Assembly (NCBI GenBank): GCA_038253825.1
Contig: JBBSGT010000014.1
Span: 1-28,067, forward strand
DNA: 28,067 nt
DNA from: JACDET01 sp038253825
GTDB lineage: Bacteria > Patescibacteriota > Microgenomatia > Levybacterales > UBA12049
Direction: 5' to 3'
How positions within the stretch are numbered: position 1 is the stretch's first letter; each line of letters starts with the position of its first letter. The notes below the pieces were generated by a model. It was not told the origin of the DNA, ran no database searches, and was given only the letters and a program-made list of their open reading frames with translations. This document shows, in pieces, positions 21,750 to 28,067 of this stretch. The position numbers and the translations under genes were made by a program.

Positions 21750-22571
21750 ATGGAATTAAGAAAAGCACAAAAAAGTAAAAGCAAACTCAGAATAGGAATC
21801 GCTGGAACTTCGGGTTCTGGAAAAACTTATTCTGCGCTTCTCTTGGCAAGTGGCATGACGTCTTGGGACAAAATCTGCATTATTGATACAGAAAATGGAT
21901 CAGCAGATTTATATGACGGTCTCGGAGGTTATAACGTCATTACTTTAAAAGCTCCTTTTGCTCCTGAGCGCTATATCGAGGCAATTAAAACAGCCGAAGA
22001 TGCAGGAATGGAAGTCATTATTGTTGACTCTATTACTCATGAATGGGATGGCGAAGGTGGTTGTCTTGAGATCGTTGATAAACTCGGCGGTCGTTATCAG
22101 GATTGGGGCAAAGTAACGCCTCGACATCAGAAGTTCATTCAGTCAATTCTTCAATCAACAGCTCATGTCATTACTACTGTTCGCAAGAAACAGGATTATG
22201 CAATGACTCAAGACACTAATGGAAGATTGAAGGTTGAGAAAAAAGGACTGAAGGAAATAACAAGAGAAGGGTTTGAGTATGAACTGACGCTTTCGTTTGA
22301 TATTGGTCAAAATCATTTGGCTAATACTTCCAAAGACAGAACCGGTCTTTTTATGGACAAACCTGAATTTCTGGTTACTGCAGAAACTGGGAAAACTGTT
22401 AAAGATTGGGCTGAAAAAGGAGTAGAACCGGAACCAATAGCAAAAACAGAAACAGTCGTAAATCATCCTGCCCAACAAACGCAGGCTGAAATCTCCCCTG
22501 TTTCTGGCAAGTGTCAGATGTGCGGAACAACCAATAAGTATCACAAGAAGGGTTGTCCCAATGCTGGTTGA
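21750..22571 (+). CDS. Phage-type AAA/RecA-like ATPase (AAA_24, Sak4-like)
   Basis: The 273-residue protein has Walker A GTSGSGKT (19-26) and Walker B EVIIVDSIT (88-96). CIIDTENGSADLYDGL (43-58) follows Walker A, the arrangement of the phage nucleotide-binding AAA_24 family, which includes Sak4 single-strand annealing and recombination proteins. ITTVRKKQDYA (about 140-150) is the usual sensor strand. A C-terminal tail carries a zinc-knuckle-like CQMCGTTNKYHKKGC. It probably binds single-stranded DNA and assists phage recombination or replication. A strong AAAGGGGGTGA lies before the ATG. Its neighbours (replication initiator, terminase) fit a phage early region. Confidence 0.8.
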   Translation: MELRKAQKSKSKLRIGIAGTSGSGKTYSALLLASGMTSWDKICIIDTENGSADLYDGLGGYNVITLKAPFAPERYIEAIKTAEDAGMEVIIVDSITHEWDGEGGCLEIVDKLGGRYQDWGKVTPRHQKFIQSILQSTAHVITTVRKKQDYAMTQDTNGRLKVEKKGLKEITREGFEYELTLSFDIGQNHLANTSKDRTGLFMDKPEFLVTAETGKTVKDWAEKGVEPEPIAKTETVVNHPAQQTQAEISPVSGKCQMCGTTNKYHKKGCPNAG

Positions 22572-22652
22572 GTCTTGCAGCTGTCTTCTCACCGACTGAG
22601 TGGAAGGCGGCTAGAGGATTTAAACAAAAATTAAAAAGTAAATACCTGTCCT

Positions 22653-23144
22653 ATGCCCAAGAACGCCGTTTTATCAATTTGGTACAACAAAAAACCTTAT
22701 CGACAAGGTAAGTTCTACGGGGTCGGTAAAAAATACTACTATATTGCAAATATTGATGATGCAAAGCTTTTTAGAAAATTCAATGGTTACGCAATCGCTA
22801 AAAGACTTCTTACTAAATTTGAAGAATTAAAAATAAGAAATCTGACAATAATTTACCGCTACGTTGAGAGGAATATTATTTATTTGACAAAGCCTTCAGT
22901 ATTTAAAGCAAAAGGAATCCTCGTTGCTTTTGGCGGACATAGCCAATACGTATTGCCTCTAAAAAACTGGGAAGTCCATCAGACAGACTTTAAAGATGAT
23001 CCTAAAGATTTACCGGTTGTTGATTTAGAGAAGTGGGGAAAAGAAGAAATTGAGTATGTCTATCAAGGAAATATCGCAATACCTGTTACTAAAGAACAAA
23101 TGAGTGAAATGGTCGCTCCAGTACAACAAAGTTTATTTGCATAA
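22653..23144 (+). CDS. Hypothetical phage-module protein
   Basis: This 163-residue protein is rich in Lys and Tyr and begins MPKNAVLSIWYNKKPYRQGKF. It looks like a compact alpha/beta fold with a basic first half and acidic second half, ending QQSLFA. No family is recognised. Its place between the AAA ATPase and the replication-initiator-like gene suggests a replication or recombination accessory role, by association only. The 81-nt gap before it holds no Shine-Dalgarno at the ATG and no ORF of note. Confidence 0.55.
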   Translation: MPKNAVLSIWYNKKPYRQGKFYGVGKKYYYIANIDDAKLFRKFNGYAIAKRLLTKFEELKIRNLTIIYRYVERNIIYLTKPSVFKAKGILVAFGGHSQYVLPLKNWEVHQTDFKDDPKDLPVVDLEKWGKEEIEYVYQGNIAIPVTKEQMSEMVAPVQQSLFA

Positions 23145-23149
23145 AACAT

Positions 23150-23980
23150 ATGGCGCAAAAAAGAATGATTGATAAAAAAATTTCGGTGTCTGAGCAAGTA
23201 GCAAATATGCCGATCGAGGCTCAACTTATATTTACCTGGATGATTCCTCATGCGGATGATTTTGGACTGCTTCCCTCATCTCCACGAACTCTAAAGGCTC
23301 TTGTATGCCCAATGCTAGATATTACAGCGGAAGACGTTGGAATCCATTTGGAAACCATGATGGAAAATAAGCTTATTTCTGTTTTTGAATATCAGGGTAA
23401 GAAATACTATAGAGTTAATAACTTTTCGCAACATCAAATCCTTAAAAAAGATCGACAACCTCAAACGATTTTAGAAATAAAGCTTGAAGAAGACCATAAG
23501 AAAAATTGGGAAAATATAGCTTTACTATTTCTGGAAGACAAAGAGTTCCAAATGGAATACACTGGAATCCAAACGGTTCCTGAACTGAAGGGAAGTGAAG
23601 TGAAACGAACTGAAGAGAATATAAATACTGGCAACAGCCCAGAAATTAAAAAATCATTAAATTCGGTAGGAGCAATTCTACAGGACAAATACAAGTTTTC
23701 TCCTCCTAAGAGCAATGCAATAACAACCCAATGGCAGGATAAGGCGTTTCGTTACGCTGACAAGCTGCAAATAAAACTCACTGAAGAATTAAAAGGCCGA
23801 TGGTTAAAAGCTTTTAAGCAGGCAGAAAATGGACGGAAAACGAGCAATTTAGAAAAAGCTTATTCCTACCTTGTCGATTATCCAAATCAACTGAACAGCG
23901 AAGAGAAAATTAAATATTTCTTTTACATTTACGAAAATGGATTACAAGAAAATTTTGATTTTAAGAAGTTAAAAACATAA
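23150..23980 (+). CDS. Phage replication initiator/replisome-organizer-like winged-helix protein
   Basis: In the 276-residue protein the N-terminal 110 residues contain SEQVANMPIEAQLIFTWMIPHADDFGLLPSSPRTLKALVCPMLD, then KYYRVNNFSQHQILKKDR. This is the winged-helix start seen in phage replication proteins of the O/DnaD-like type. A variable linker (about 140-180) and a helical C-terminal domain follow. It likely binds the phage origin and recruits the host helicase. An origin might lie within the gene, as is common, but I see no clear iteron array. It starts 5 nt after the previous stop. Its TAA overlaps the next ATG by one base. Confidence 0.75.
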   Translation: MAQKRMIDKKISVSEQVANMPIEAQLIFTWMIPHADDFGLLPSSPRTLKALVCPMLDITAEDVGIHLETMMENKLISVFEYQGKKYYRVNNFSQHQILKKDRQPQTILEIKLEEDHKKNWENIALLFLEDKEFQMEYTGIQTVPELKGSEVKRTEENINTGNSPEIKKSLNSVGAILQDKYKFSPPKSNAITTQWQDKAFRYADKLQIKLTEELKGRWLKAFKQAENGRKTSNLEKAYSYLVDYPNQLNSEEKIKYFFYIYENGLQENFDFKKLKT

Positions 23981-24291
23981 TGCTAATGCCAAGAATTAGA
24001 CAGCAGACAATAAAAGTATATGTTCAGCACGTATCCATTGATGCTTTAGAAGAAGCCGGAATCGAGCTTGGTGATAATGGTTTTCAAGCGGAGGAAGCGG
24101 CAAGCTTTATTCAAAACGATTGGCTCTATCAATGCTTAACAAAACGACAAAGAACTGTCGCTGCGCTTCTGGCAGATGGGTATACAAGACGCGAAACAGC
24201 GCAAAAGTTAGAAGTTTCTCTGCAGGCGGTCCATCAAATAGTGCTGCGAATGAGAAGTCGCCTGAGAGTTAAAGGCAAACTCAAGTGGTAG
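23980..24291 (+). CDS. Sigma-region-4/LuxR-like HTH protein
   Basis: In the 103-residue protein the C-terminal half, LTKRQRTVAALLADGYTRRE then TAQKLEVSLQAVHQIVLRMRSRL, is a clear sigma-70 region 4 / LuxR-type helix-turn-helix. The first half shows no known domain. Small proteins of this kind in phages act as late-gene activators. It precedes the ParB, methyltransferase and terminase genes, so control of the late genes is a reasonable inference. It is translationally coupled to the replication gene (TAATG). A second ATG at 23986 is an alternative start. Confidence 0.7.
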   Translation: MLMPRIRQQTIKVYVQHVSIDALEEAGIELGDNGFQAEEAASFIQNDWLYQCLTKRQRTVAALLADGYTRRETAQKLEVSLQAVHQIVLRMRSRLRVKGKLKW

Positions 24292-24293
24292 CA

Positions 24294-24482
24294 ATGAAAA
24301 AAGATATGGAATTAATAAAAAATCTTGTTTATTTCTACTTTCTTATGAATCCGGGAGCGAAGCCGAGATCAATATTTATGAAATGGTATAAGCATTCGGT
24401 GTTAGCTGATTATACTAGACCGGAACTTAGCAGATTAAGGAGGTGGATAACAGAATTTCAACAAGAAACATATGGAAATTAA
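24294..24482 (+). CDS. Small hypothetical protein (62 aa)
   Basis: The preferred start is the ATG at 24294, 2 nt after the upstream stop. A GTG at 24285 would overlap it. The 62 residues are basic and mainly helical (MKKDMELIKNLVYFYFLMNP). They include KPRSIFMKWYKHSVL and YTRPELSRLRRWITEFQQE, which could be a small DNA- or RNA-binding helix bundle. No family is recognised. It overlaps the ParB-like gene by 11 nt and so belongs to the same operon. Confidence 0.5.
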   Translation: MKKDMELIKNLVYFYFLMNPGAKPRSIFMKWYKHSVLADYTRPELSRLRRWITEFQQETYGN

Positions 24483-24975
24483 ATTAATAGACATAACAAC
24501 TTTAAAAGAATATGAAAAAAACCCTCGTAATATTACTGAGGAGGGAATGGACAGGCTGAAAAAGCAGATACAAAAGCTCGGACAGTATAAACCGCTTATT
24601 CTTACGCCTGACGGGATCATATTAGGCGGAAACATGCGATACAAAGCGCTTAAGGAATTAGGAATTGAAAAAGTGTGGGTATCAATTGTGAAACCCAAAG
24701 ATGAGAACCAGATGCTTGAGTATTCTTTCTCAGACAATGACAGAGCTGGATTTTATGATGAAGGCTTACTCGAAAAATTACTGCCTGATTTCAATTTAGA
24801 CTGGAATGATTACGCGGTTGATCTTTTAGAACCAACACTTATTGCAGACATCATGAATGCACCCTCTGAGAGTTTTGATCATAAGAATAAGGAAGTTAAT
24901 ACTGACAGTCTTGAAAAAGATTTAAATGCAGAATGCCCGCGCTGCGGTTTTAAATTTGAGTATGAACAAACATAA
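24472..24975 (+). CDS. ParB/Spo0J-like nuclease-domain protein (phage type)
   Basis: In the 167-residue protein the N-terminal 75 residues are a ParB-like domain: IKLIDITTLKEYEKNPRN (3-20), then QKLGQYKPLILTPDG and IILGGNMRYKAL (49-60), the GGxxR signature box. A C-terminal CPRCGFKFEYE adds a small zinc-ribbon-like half. In phages such proteins often precede DNA methyltransferases, as here: the C5 methyltransferase start overlaps by 14 nt. They are not plasmid partition proteins, since no ParA is present. The likely role is in DNA modification or nicking, coupled to the methyltransferase. Confidence 0.8.
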   Translation: MEIKLIDITTLKEYEKNPRNITEEGMDRLKKQIQKLGQYKPLILTPDGIILGGNMRYKALKELGIEKVWVSIVKPKDENQMLEYSFSDNDRAGFYDEGLLEKLLPDFNLDWNDYAVDLLEPTLIADIMNAPSESFDHKNKEVNTDSLEKDLNAECPRCGFKFEYEQT

Positions 24976-26008
24976 ATTTCCTTACCGATGGAATCTTTCA
25001 GACGGGTATCCGGCAGAAGGTATTGAGCATCATAAATCGACAGTATTAACAACCTTCGCTTGTGGAGGGGGTTCTTCAATGGGTTATAAACTCGCGGGGT
25101 ATGATGTAATTGGCTTTAATGAAATAGATCCGGAAATGGCACGGCTTTATGATTCCAATCATCACCCAAAGTATAAGTTTTTGGAGGATATACGGACTTT
25201 CAAGAATAGGACCGATTTACCAGAGGAGTTCTATAACCTGGATGTTTTGGATGGCTCTCCTCCTTGCTCTGTTTTCAGTATTGCCGGACAAAGAGAAGAT
25301 GCTTGGGGTAAGGAAAAGAAATTTAGGGAAGGACAAGCAGAACAGACGTTAGATGATTTATTTTTTGAGTTTATAGATCTGGCAAAAAAATTACAGCCAA
25401 AAGTAATTATCGCTGAGAATGTCAAAGGCTTACTGCTTGGTAATGCCAAAGGATACACGCTTGAAATTTTTACCAGATTTTCTCAGGCAGGATACGACAT
25501 GCAGCTTTTTTTACTCAATGCTGCTTCTATGGGTGTACCACAGTCCAGAGAACGGGTATTTTTTGTTGGAAGCAGAAAGGATTTAAATTTACCGGGACTT
25601 CGTTTGGATTTTAACGAACCCTCGATTCCTTATAAAGAAATTAAAACAGATGGAGCCGGAGCAAAACCACTCAAAGGAAAATTGCTTGCTTTGTGGAAAA
25701 AACGACAACGAGGAGATTTATCAATTAGTGATGTTCACGAACGGATTTATAAGAAACGGATGTTTTTTACTCACCGGTTTATTTACGACAGTAAAACACT
25801 AAGGACCATTATCGCAGCTGATAAAAATATGCTGTTTACACAGCCTCGACTATTAAACAAAGAAGAATACTGTCTAGCCTCTTCATTTCCGCTTGATTAT
25901 AACTTTTTGGGAATGGATGCTGCTTACATAGTTGGTATGTCTGTACCGCCTCTTATGATGGCTCAGGTGGCTCAAAATGTATATTACCAGTGGTTAAGAC
26001 GAATATAA
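24962..26008 (+). CDS. C5 cytosine-specific DNA methyltransferase
   Basis: The protein has 348 residues from the ATG at 24962. The longer frame from 24926 begins at a TTG inside the ParB-like gene. The Dcm-type motif order is intact: motif I TFACGGGSSMGYKLAGY (31-47), DPEMARLY, motif IV DGSPPCSVFS (97-106, catalytic Cys102), motif VI AENVKGL (151-157) and motif VIII PQSRERVFFVG (193-203). A variable target-recognition region covers roughly 215-285, and a final block carries MSVPPLM. It methylates cytosine C5 in an unknown target. No restriction enzyme gene is near, so it probably protects or regulates phage DNA rather than forming a restriction-modification system. Confidence 0.88.
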   Translation: MNKHKFPYRWNLSDGYPAEGIEHHKSTVLTTFACGGGSSMGYKLAGYDVIGFNEIDPEMARLYDSNHHPKYKFLEDIRTFKNRTDLPEEFYNLDVLDGSPPCSVFSIAGQREDAWGKEKKFREGQAEQTLDDLFFEFIDLAKKLQPKVIIAENVKGLLLGNAKGYTLEIFTRFSQAGYDMQLFLLNAASMGVPQSRERVFFVGSRKDLNLPGLRLDFNEPSIPYKEIKTDGAGAKPLKGKLLALWKKRQRGDLSISDVHERIYKKRMFFTHRFIYDSKTLRTIIAADKNMLFTQPRLLNKEEYCLASSFPLDYNFLGMDAAYIVGMSVPPLMMAQVAQNVYYQWLRRI

Positions 26009-26009
26009 T
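26004..26009 (+). promoter_or_regulatory. Leaderless -10 box of the terminase gene pair
   Basis: A perfect TATAAT overlaps the methyltransferase stop codon and lies 6 nt before the ATG at 26016, the same spacing as the host leaderless promoters. No convincing -35 is visible (TTACCA at 25984 is 14 nt away), so activation by a module-encoded factor is possible. Confidence 0.5.
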
Positions 26010-26015
26010 CTATGT

Positions 26016-26543
26016 ATGAACGACGAACAAAACGAACAAAACGAACAGAAAAAAATTAACGATTTAAATCCTTATGAAAAGCTTGATGCATTTGGGAGGA
26101 ATATCGTTGATCTTAAGCTTGAAGGATGGAAATATAAAAGGCTTGAGCCGATTGCACAAGCCAAGGAAGGAACGCTCAGGCAATGGTTCATGCGTGGAGG
26201 AAAATATCATGATGCTTTTGAATGGAGACGGGACCAGCTTATTAAAGAAGCTCTGGAGGAATTTTCCGAAGCTGAGTTTCATCTCAAACAAGGTGTTGCT
26301 GATGCCATTGTAGTTTTGAAAGCTGAAGTTGCTAAGAAAAACTGGAAGGCAGCTGTAGCACTTCTCAAAATGGTTGGATTTAATGTTCAAAAAATTATAA
26401 GTGATGAAGAAAGCGAAGGAACGGTATTACTCAGAGAGTTAATAAAACTAAGACGAAATGAAAAACACAAAAGACCTGGAAAGTCTGTTCAAAATAGGAA
26501 GTCAAAAAATCGAGTTCTCCCCAAATCAGAGAAAGATATTTGA
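26016..26543 (+). CDS. Terminase small-subunit-like protein
   Basis: The 175-residue protein begins with a short NEQ repeat encoded by a repeated ACGAACAAA. A helical region follows, with GWKYKRLEPIAQAKEGTLRQ and WFMRGGKYHDAFEWRRDQ (about 39-75), resembling a DNA-binding HTH, and an oligomerisation-like helix (EALEEFSEAEFHLKQGVADA). The tail is very basic. Its place directly before the large terminase gene supports a small-subunit role in recognising the packaging site. The match is structural and positional, not to a named family. Its last 28 codons overlap the large terminase gene in another frame. Confidence 0.65.
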   Translation: MNDEQNEQNEQKKINDLNPYEKLDAFGRNIVDLKLEGWKYKRLEPIAQAKEGTLRQWFMRGGKYHDAFEWRRDQLIKEALEEFSEAEFHLKQGVADAIVVLKAEVAKKNWKAAVALLKMVGFNVQKIISDEESEGTVLLRELIKLRRNEKHKRPGKSVQNRKSKNRVLPKSEKDI

Positions 26544-27813
26544 CCTCATTGTTGATATAGAGCATCCCCGAAACCAAATTATTGCGCCCACTCAATATGG
26601 AAAATCTTTAACTGTCGGTCTTGGTGTTTTGCCCTGTGCTTCTATTATGGGTGAGCGATTTACTATTCTTGCTCCGACTGAGAAAAAGGCCCAAATCATC
26701 ATGGGGTATATTATTGACCACTCATTTGATGATCCGATTTTTACTGAAAGACTGCAGCTTGATAACAATGTAACGCTGGATCGGTTAAGGCGTGAGCGAT
26801 CAAGAACCAACTTAACCTATAAAGGCGGTGGCGGTGTGATGGTCCTAACACTTGATGCCAGAAATCAGAAAAGAAGTATAGAAGCGGCAATGGGTTTTGG
26901 AGGGAACAGAATTATTTTAGACGAAAGTTCGCTGATTGATGATCCACTCTACGCTACAGTTAAAAGAATGCTTGGAGGGTATAAATATCAGGATACTTTT
27001 TTGCTTGAGATCGGAAACCCTTTTTACAGAAACCACTTTTATAGAACATGGAACGATAGCAGATATAACAAAATCTTTATTGACTATAAAGTAGCACTCA
27101 AAGAAGGTAGATATTCAGAAGAGTTTATTGATGAAATGCGCCAAGAAGCGTTTTTTGATGTGTTTTACGAGTGCCAATTCCCTGCTGAAGATATGCTCGA
27201 TGAAAGAGGCTATAGAAATCTCATTACCTATGAAAAACTAGAGGGTTCTTTTACATCAAGTATTACTGAAGGTGATGGCAAGCTGAAGTTGGGAGTTGAT
27301 ATTGGAGGAGGCGGAGATTTTAATGTCTATGTACTGCGAAACCAAGATACCGCATGGGTTGAATCAAAAAATAGATCCAATGACACAATGAGTAATGTTT
27401 CTGAAGTCCAAAGGATACTGCGAGAACACCCGAACCTTTTAGCTGAAGATGTCTATATTGATGATATTGGAATCGGAAGAGGCGTTTCGGACAGGTTACG
27501 AGAGCTGGATATTGCTGTCAATGGTGTTTCAGTTGGAGAAAGAGCGCAAGATGTTACAAAGTATAAAAATATTAAAGCTGAAGCGTATTGGAATACAAAA
27601 GTATGGCTTGATGCCGGAGGTAAATTAGCGAAAGAAGAAGGGTTTAAGCAACTTACCTGGATTAAATATAAAGTAAATACAGATAAAGTCCTACAAATCG
27701 AACCAAAAGATGAATTAAAAAGACGGACCGGCAAATCACCTGACTATGCTGATGCTCTAATGCTTACCTTTATTGCACAGCCTCCGACTCCTTCTGTTGA
27801 TTGGATCGCTTAG
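26458..27813 (+). CDS. Phage terminase large subunit (DNA packaging ATPase/nuclease)
   Basis: The 451-residue protein has both terminase domains. In the ATPase, APTQYGKS (43-50) is the Walker A variant, RIILDESSLI (151-160) is Walker B with the catalytic Glu, and EIGNP (184-188) is the coupling motif. In the RuvC-like nuclease, KLGVDIGGGGDFNVY (277-291) gives the first Asp, YIDDIGIGRGVSDRL (333-347) the second, and KSPDYADALMLTF (426-438) the third. It cuts concatemeric DNA and drives it into the procapsid. It appears full length. It starts inside the small-subunit gene (86-nt overlap, no Shine-Dalgarno) and ends overlapping the convergent DUF1232 gene by 4 nt. No portal or capsid gene follows. 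Confidence 0.9.
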   Translation: MKNTKDLESLFKIGSQKIEFSPNQRKIFDLIVDIEHPRNQIIAPTQYGKSLTVGLGVLPCASIMGERFTILAPTEKKAQIIMGYIIDHSFDDPIFTERLQLDNNVTLDRLRRERSRTNLTYKGGGGVMVLTLDARNQKRSIEAAMGFGGNRIILDESSLIDDPLYATVKRMLGGYKYQDTFLLEIGNPFYRNHFYRTWNDSRYNKIFIDYKVALKEGRYSEEFIDEMRQEAFFDVFYECQFPAEDMLDERGYRNLITYEKLEGSFTSSITEGDGKLKLGVDIGGGGDFNVYVLRNQDTAWVESKNRSNDTMSNVSEVQRILREHPNLLAEDVYIDDIGIGRGVSDRLRELDIAVNGVSVGERAQDVTKYKNIKAEAYWNTKVWLDAGGKLAKEEGFKQLTWIKYKVNTDKVLQIEPKDELKRRTGKSPDYADALMLTFIAQPPTPSVDWIA

Positions 27814-28067
27814 TGTCCATAAACTTGTTTTCTATATTTATCAATAATTTCTCTCGGTATCATTTTTAAAGCGAGGATCACAAGTAAAGGTACGATAATA
27901 AGATCGTCAAGCTGGCCTAAGATAGGAATAAAATCCGGAATAAGATCAAAAGGCATAAGCGCATAGCCAACAGCCAATGCAAGAAATAACTTTCCTGAAA
28001 AAGGAGTCTTTGGATCTTTAAGCACTAATTTATATACCTTAAGTTCTGATTTAAAAACTCTACCTAC
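27810..28067 (-). CDS. DUF1232 (YkvA-like) membrane protein, 5' end beyond the window
   Basis: The minus-strand frame is open to the right edge, so only the C-terminal 85 residues are seen. KLFLALAVGYALMPFDLIPDF then IPILGQLDDLIIVPLLVILAL is the DUF1232 core ('YalsPiDLIPDfiPvlGylDDl'), with two hydrophobic segments. A shorter form starting at an internal GTG is possible, but the sequence before it (KSELKVYKLVLKDPKTP) fits the family's usual N-terminal part. The function is unknown. DUF1232 genes are usually chromosomal, so this probably marks host DNA to the right of the phage-like module. Its TAA and the terminase TAG share TTAG at 27810-27813. Confidence 0.8.
   Translation of the reverse strand, partial: VGRVFKSELKVYKLVLKDPKTPFSGKLFLALAVGYALMPFDLIPDFIPILGQLDDLIIVPLLVILALKMIPREIIDKYRKQVYGH

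Noticed and set aside
24472..24975. ParB-like gene as part of a plasmid or chromosome partition system
   Set aside because: There is no ParA gene or parS-like site, the protein is too short, and it overlaps a methyltransferase gene as in phages.
1661..27813. Possible recoding of TGA (as in Gracilibacteria/SR1)
   Set aside because: TGA acts as a normal stop at the expected ends of murA and the small HTH gene, and no conserved protein contains an in-frame TGA.
20234..27914. 10-bp direct repeat CGTCAAGCTG at 20234-20243 and 27905-27914, flanking the phage-like module, as possible att sites
   Set aside because: The right copy lies inside the DUF1232 reading frame, which looks intact. No integrase is present, and a 10-bp match between two flanks of this size is not rare by chance.
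1..28067. tRNA, rRNA, CRISPR array or riboswitch
   Set aside because: Reading the short intergenic gaps on both strands showed no cloverleaf with GTTCRA-type arm, no regularly spaced repeats and no leader long enough for a riboswitch. A covariance-model search could not be run.

Overview
The window looks like a chromosome segment of a small-genome bacterium of the Candidate Phyla Radiation (Patescibacteria), most likely a Microgenomates-type lineage. This placement is inferred from gene content, not from a marker phylogeny. It rests on a rearranged, reduced division and cell wall (dcw) cluster, several shortened or motif-divergent cell-wall enzymes, an archaeal-style two-domain sugar nucleotidyltransferase, and many genes whose -10 box sits 6-7 nt before the start codon (leaderless mRNAs). 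The standard code applies: TGA is a normal stop, for example for murA and the small HTH gene.

Region 1 (1-1657) is a left flank. It holds the tail of an unknown gene, a PIN-like protein that appears 5'-truncated, a DUF192 gene on the minus strand, and a DUF457/YdjM-type membrane protein.

Region 2 (1661-20135) is the cell-wall and division cluster. In order it reads murE, pgeF (laccase-domain editing factor), murC, a murB that lacks its C-terminal domain, murA, a GlmU-N-like uridylyltransferase, a GlmU-like nucleotidyltransferase/acetyltransferase, a HAD phosphatase, a minus-strand deoxyribosyltransferase-like gene, mraY and ftsW. It continues with a minus-strand 516-aa membrane-anchored unknown, an alpha/beta hydrolase, a minus-strand GT1 glycosyltransferase, murG, a very short FtsQ-like gene, ftsA and ftsZ. 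Together these cover UDP-GlcNAc synthesis, UDP-MurNAc formation, peptide addition, lipid I and II synthesis, septal polymerisation and Z-ring assembly. murD, murF, ddl and ftsI are not in the window.

Region 3 (20136-27813) begins with a strong terminator after ftsZ and a set of nested inverted repeats. A compact, all-plus-strand phage-like module follows. It encodes a 50-aa HTH protein, a membrane-anchored muramidase-like protein, small Cys-pair proteins, an AAA (Sak4/AAA_24-type) ATPase, a replication-initiator-like protein, a sigma-region-4-like HTH protein, a ParB-like protein paired with a C5 cytosine methyltransferase, and small and large terminase subunits. There is no integrase, portal, capsid or tail gene. 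The large terminase ends in a 4-nt convergent overlap with a DUF1232 gene that runs off the right edge (27810-28067).

The points most worth a second look are: the leaderless promoter architecture, shared by host genes and by the terminase start; MurB without its catalytic domain; MurC with Mpl-like features; pgeF placed next to murC; the mini-FtsQ; the incomplete phage module bounded by ftsZ and DUF1232; and the unknown HEHG-motif membrane protein opposite ftsW.
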